NCBI GenBank assembly: GCA_019914945.1
Contig: CM034108.1
Span: 10,914,280-10,978,279, forward strand
Reading direction: 5' to 3'
DNA length: 64,000 nucleotides
DNA from: Typha latifolia
Lineage: Eukaryota > Streptophyta > Magnoliopsida > Poales > Typhaceae
Positions within the stretch are counted from its first letter, which is position 1. Each line of letters begins with the position of its first letter. Below the pieces are notes generated by a model that worked only from the letters and a program-made list of their open reading frames with translations, was not told the DNA's origin and ran no database searches. This document shows positions 61,990 through 64,000 of the stretch, in pieces. The translations under genes were made by a program, and so were the position numbers.

Positions 61990-62760
61990 CAATATTGAGA
62001 CTATTTTATACATGCAACGAGATCTTTTGACCAATTAAACCTTCATATGATGTATTAATAAAACTTGGAAATGGAAAAGAAGAAGCCCATGTCAGTCAAA
62101 GACTATATATACTAGGTGAATTACTGATCATTAACCAGAGGTAGTGGTTTCTCAGTAGATTCGAGAAATGAGGAGTTGAAATATTGCAGGATGATATTTT
62201 AAAATAAATCCAAATAGCTGCTCGTTATAATGTGGATAAAAGTATTGTGATAATTATAAGAATAAGTATATTTGACACACCAGTTGGTTCCTTGTATGAT
62301 ATTCCTATGTGATTAACTTGTTAATTAGAAGGTCAATACCGTATAGTGATGTACTAAGAGGCACACTAGTTTGCCATGCCACAAGCAGTTAGAATCATTT
62401 CATATTTCAGTAAGTCAGATTAAGATCATCATACTTCATTTACTTAAGTGGAAGTTAACAGATTATAATGACACTTTAAATAAGATAATCCCACTTGATT
62501 TAGTAATATGGATTTAGAATTTTAGATGGTCGTTAAGGTTTTTAAGAAAAGAATAAGATTGAAGAGAAAGCTTGCAGCCTTTGACCCAAGCACATGTTTT
62601 TCTTCCGTTGGATTAGGTGGCTATCTTGCTGGATTAAGACGGAATAGAGTTGGATTTAGATGAGGTCAAATTCTAACTAATACCAACATGATCAATTATT
62701 AATCAAGTTGAAATATATATTAAATATGAATGCAAATCGTTTATCTGCTATTAAACGGAC
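61990..62760 (+). repeat. CRK flank module X, copy 3
   Basis: Matches 32370-33190 base by base over long stretches (e.g. TGATAATTATAAGAATAAGT, TTAGATGGTCGTTAAGG). It is downstream of G5, in the orientation that elsewhere lies upstream of a minus-strand CRK. No CRK exon remains between G5 and this copy. Confidence 0.68.
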
Positions 62761-62786
62761 CAATTAAAGGTCACCAAATTTTGCGG

Positions 62787-64000
62787 TGTTGTTTTCTAGC
62801 TCAATTCTACAAATCGTTCAAATTGTGTTTGAATGTCTAAGGAGCGTTTGCATTTACCGAGAATTATAAAAGAGCATCCTAATGCACTCAGGCAGTCGTT
62901 CGAATGCCCCACGGAGTTTTTCTTTCGTAAGTCAATCCTATAAATACCTTTAAGATGGGTTTAGGGCAAACTAATCAACAGGCTTTTGAAAAAAAAAAAA
63001 CATACCTATTGTATTTGGAGAGATTGAAGGCTTGAAAATAATTATATTTTGCATATCTACTAGTGGATTGAAGATTCACATTGCCCGTGGAAATAGGCAT
63101 ATCGTCAAACCATGTAAATCTTGTCTCTTATTTTCTCTTCTTTGCGGTTTGCAAATATTTGGGGTTCTTACCTGCGATTGTCTTAGATGATTATTGTTCT
63201 CTACTTCTAACATTGTAATTGAGTTTGCCTAAATTGGTTACCATTAGCTTTGCTAATATTTGGTTAATACCATCTATTGCTATTCTATTTGTTCTTGTAT
63301 TGGGTTAGGGATTTCTTTCGCTTCCGTACCTATTGATTGCACAAGAAGTGGTATCAGAGTCGAAGGTTTAAACTTGGATTTGGAGATAACATTAGATTTG
63401 GTATATTGATTTGCAAAAAATGTCGAAATCATCCAAATCTAGGAAAGTTGTTTTAAATGCAAAATTTAAAGTAGAGATGGCAATATAAAGTAACGAACAT
63501 TTTGTTTCAACAAAAATTGGACATTACATTAGAAGAGAAACCTAAAGAAATCATGGACAAAGAATGGAGAAAATGAACCAACAAGCTTGTAGCACCTTTC
63601 GGTTGTGTTTAGGAAAGGACCAAAAGTATTTTGGTATGAAGGAAAATCCAGTAAAAAATTTGTAAAAGAAATTGGAGATAAATTCATAACAAAGAGTATT
63701 AAATATTGACTCTATTTGAAGAAGAAGTTCTTCCGTTTTCAGTACAAAGTTGAAATGCCTATGACCGAGTATTTGAATTCCTTCAATAAATTACTTGCTG
63801 ATTTGCAAAATATAAATGTTGAGATCTTAGATAAAGATAAAACGTTGGTACTCTTGAATTCATTGCTAAATACCTATAACCACCTCACTACTACTTTGCT
63901 ATATAAAAAGACTATATTTATTATGATGATGTTGCAAATGCATTGATCAATAATGAATATTGAAAATTAGATAAACAAGCAGCTAATAAGTTATCATTAG
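62787..64000 (+). mobile_element. 5' part of a further copia element, cut by the window end
   Basis: LTR at about 62787-63344 (TGTTGTTTTCTAGC to GATTGCACAA), followed by a good primer-binding site TGGTATCAGAG at 63349-63359. A gag relic starts near 63456, with a better segment at 63716-63946 (YLNSFNKLLADLQNINVE) close to the gag of A1 and A2. Stops are present at 63709-63711 and elsewhere. The 3' half is beyond the window. Confidence 0.78.

Overview
The window looks like nuclear DNA from a flowering plant. Its genes have multiple GT-AG introns, the intergenic DNA is AT-rich, and it is full of decayed Ty1/copia retrotransposons, solo LTRs and MITE-like elements. I see no operons, rRNA, tRNA, CRISPR array or organellar block. 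The GC-rich first exon of the fifth gene and the style of the repeats would suit a non-grass monocot, but this is only a guess.

The genes are a cluster of five cysteine-rich receptor-like kinases (CRKs; two DUF26/Gnk2 domains, one transmembrane helix, one Ser/Thr kinase). I call them G1 to G5: G1 (+, 314-16930), G2 (+, 24810-27773), G3 (-, 28945-31765), G4 (-, 39582-42772) and G5 (+, 48239-61441). I could build all five as seven-exon reading frames with compatible intron phases and no internal stop, giving 680, 678, 667, 666 and 668 residues. Exon 1 holds the signal peptide and both DUF26 domains, exon 2 the transmembrane helix, and exons 3-7 the kinase. All five keep the P-loop, catalytic Lys, HRD, DFG and APE motifs. 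Proteins of this family act at the plasma membrane in defence, redox and cell-death signalling.

The main surprise is that the genes are mosaics. G2 has an ectodomain and membrane exon like G4, but a kinase half nearly identical to G1, with the switch at a T-run in intron 2. G1 has a G3-like ectodomain exon, then a 9.5-kb transposon-filled intron, then a G5-like membrane exon. G3 and G4 form a second kinase subtype.

Layout. 1-16930: G1, whose introns 1 and 2 hold antisense copia remnants, a nested solo LTR with perfect 5-bp target-site duplication (TSD) and a MITE. 17000-24809: a shared flank module split by a hAT-like element, then a copia element (20154-24608) with TAATA TSDs. 24810-31765: convergent G2 and G3. 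31766-39300: G3 flank, an LTR, a LINE fragment and an antisense copia element with a solo LTR inside its gag. 39582-42772: G4. 42773-48238: repeats, including a 599-bp hAT MITE with perfect 8-bp TSD, and the duplicated G5 promoter region. 48239-61441: G5, with a MITE and a truncated copia in intron 1 and a whole copia element in intron 2, the latter confirmed by the empty site in G1. 61442-64000: an LTR fragment, an inverted copy of the flank module and the 5' end of another copia element.

Exon joins were made by eye from reading frame, phase, splice signals and comparison of the five paralogues. No search or alignment program was run.
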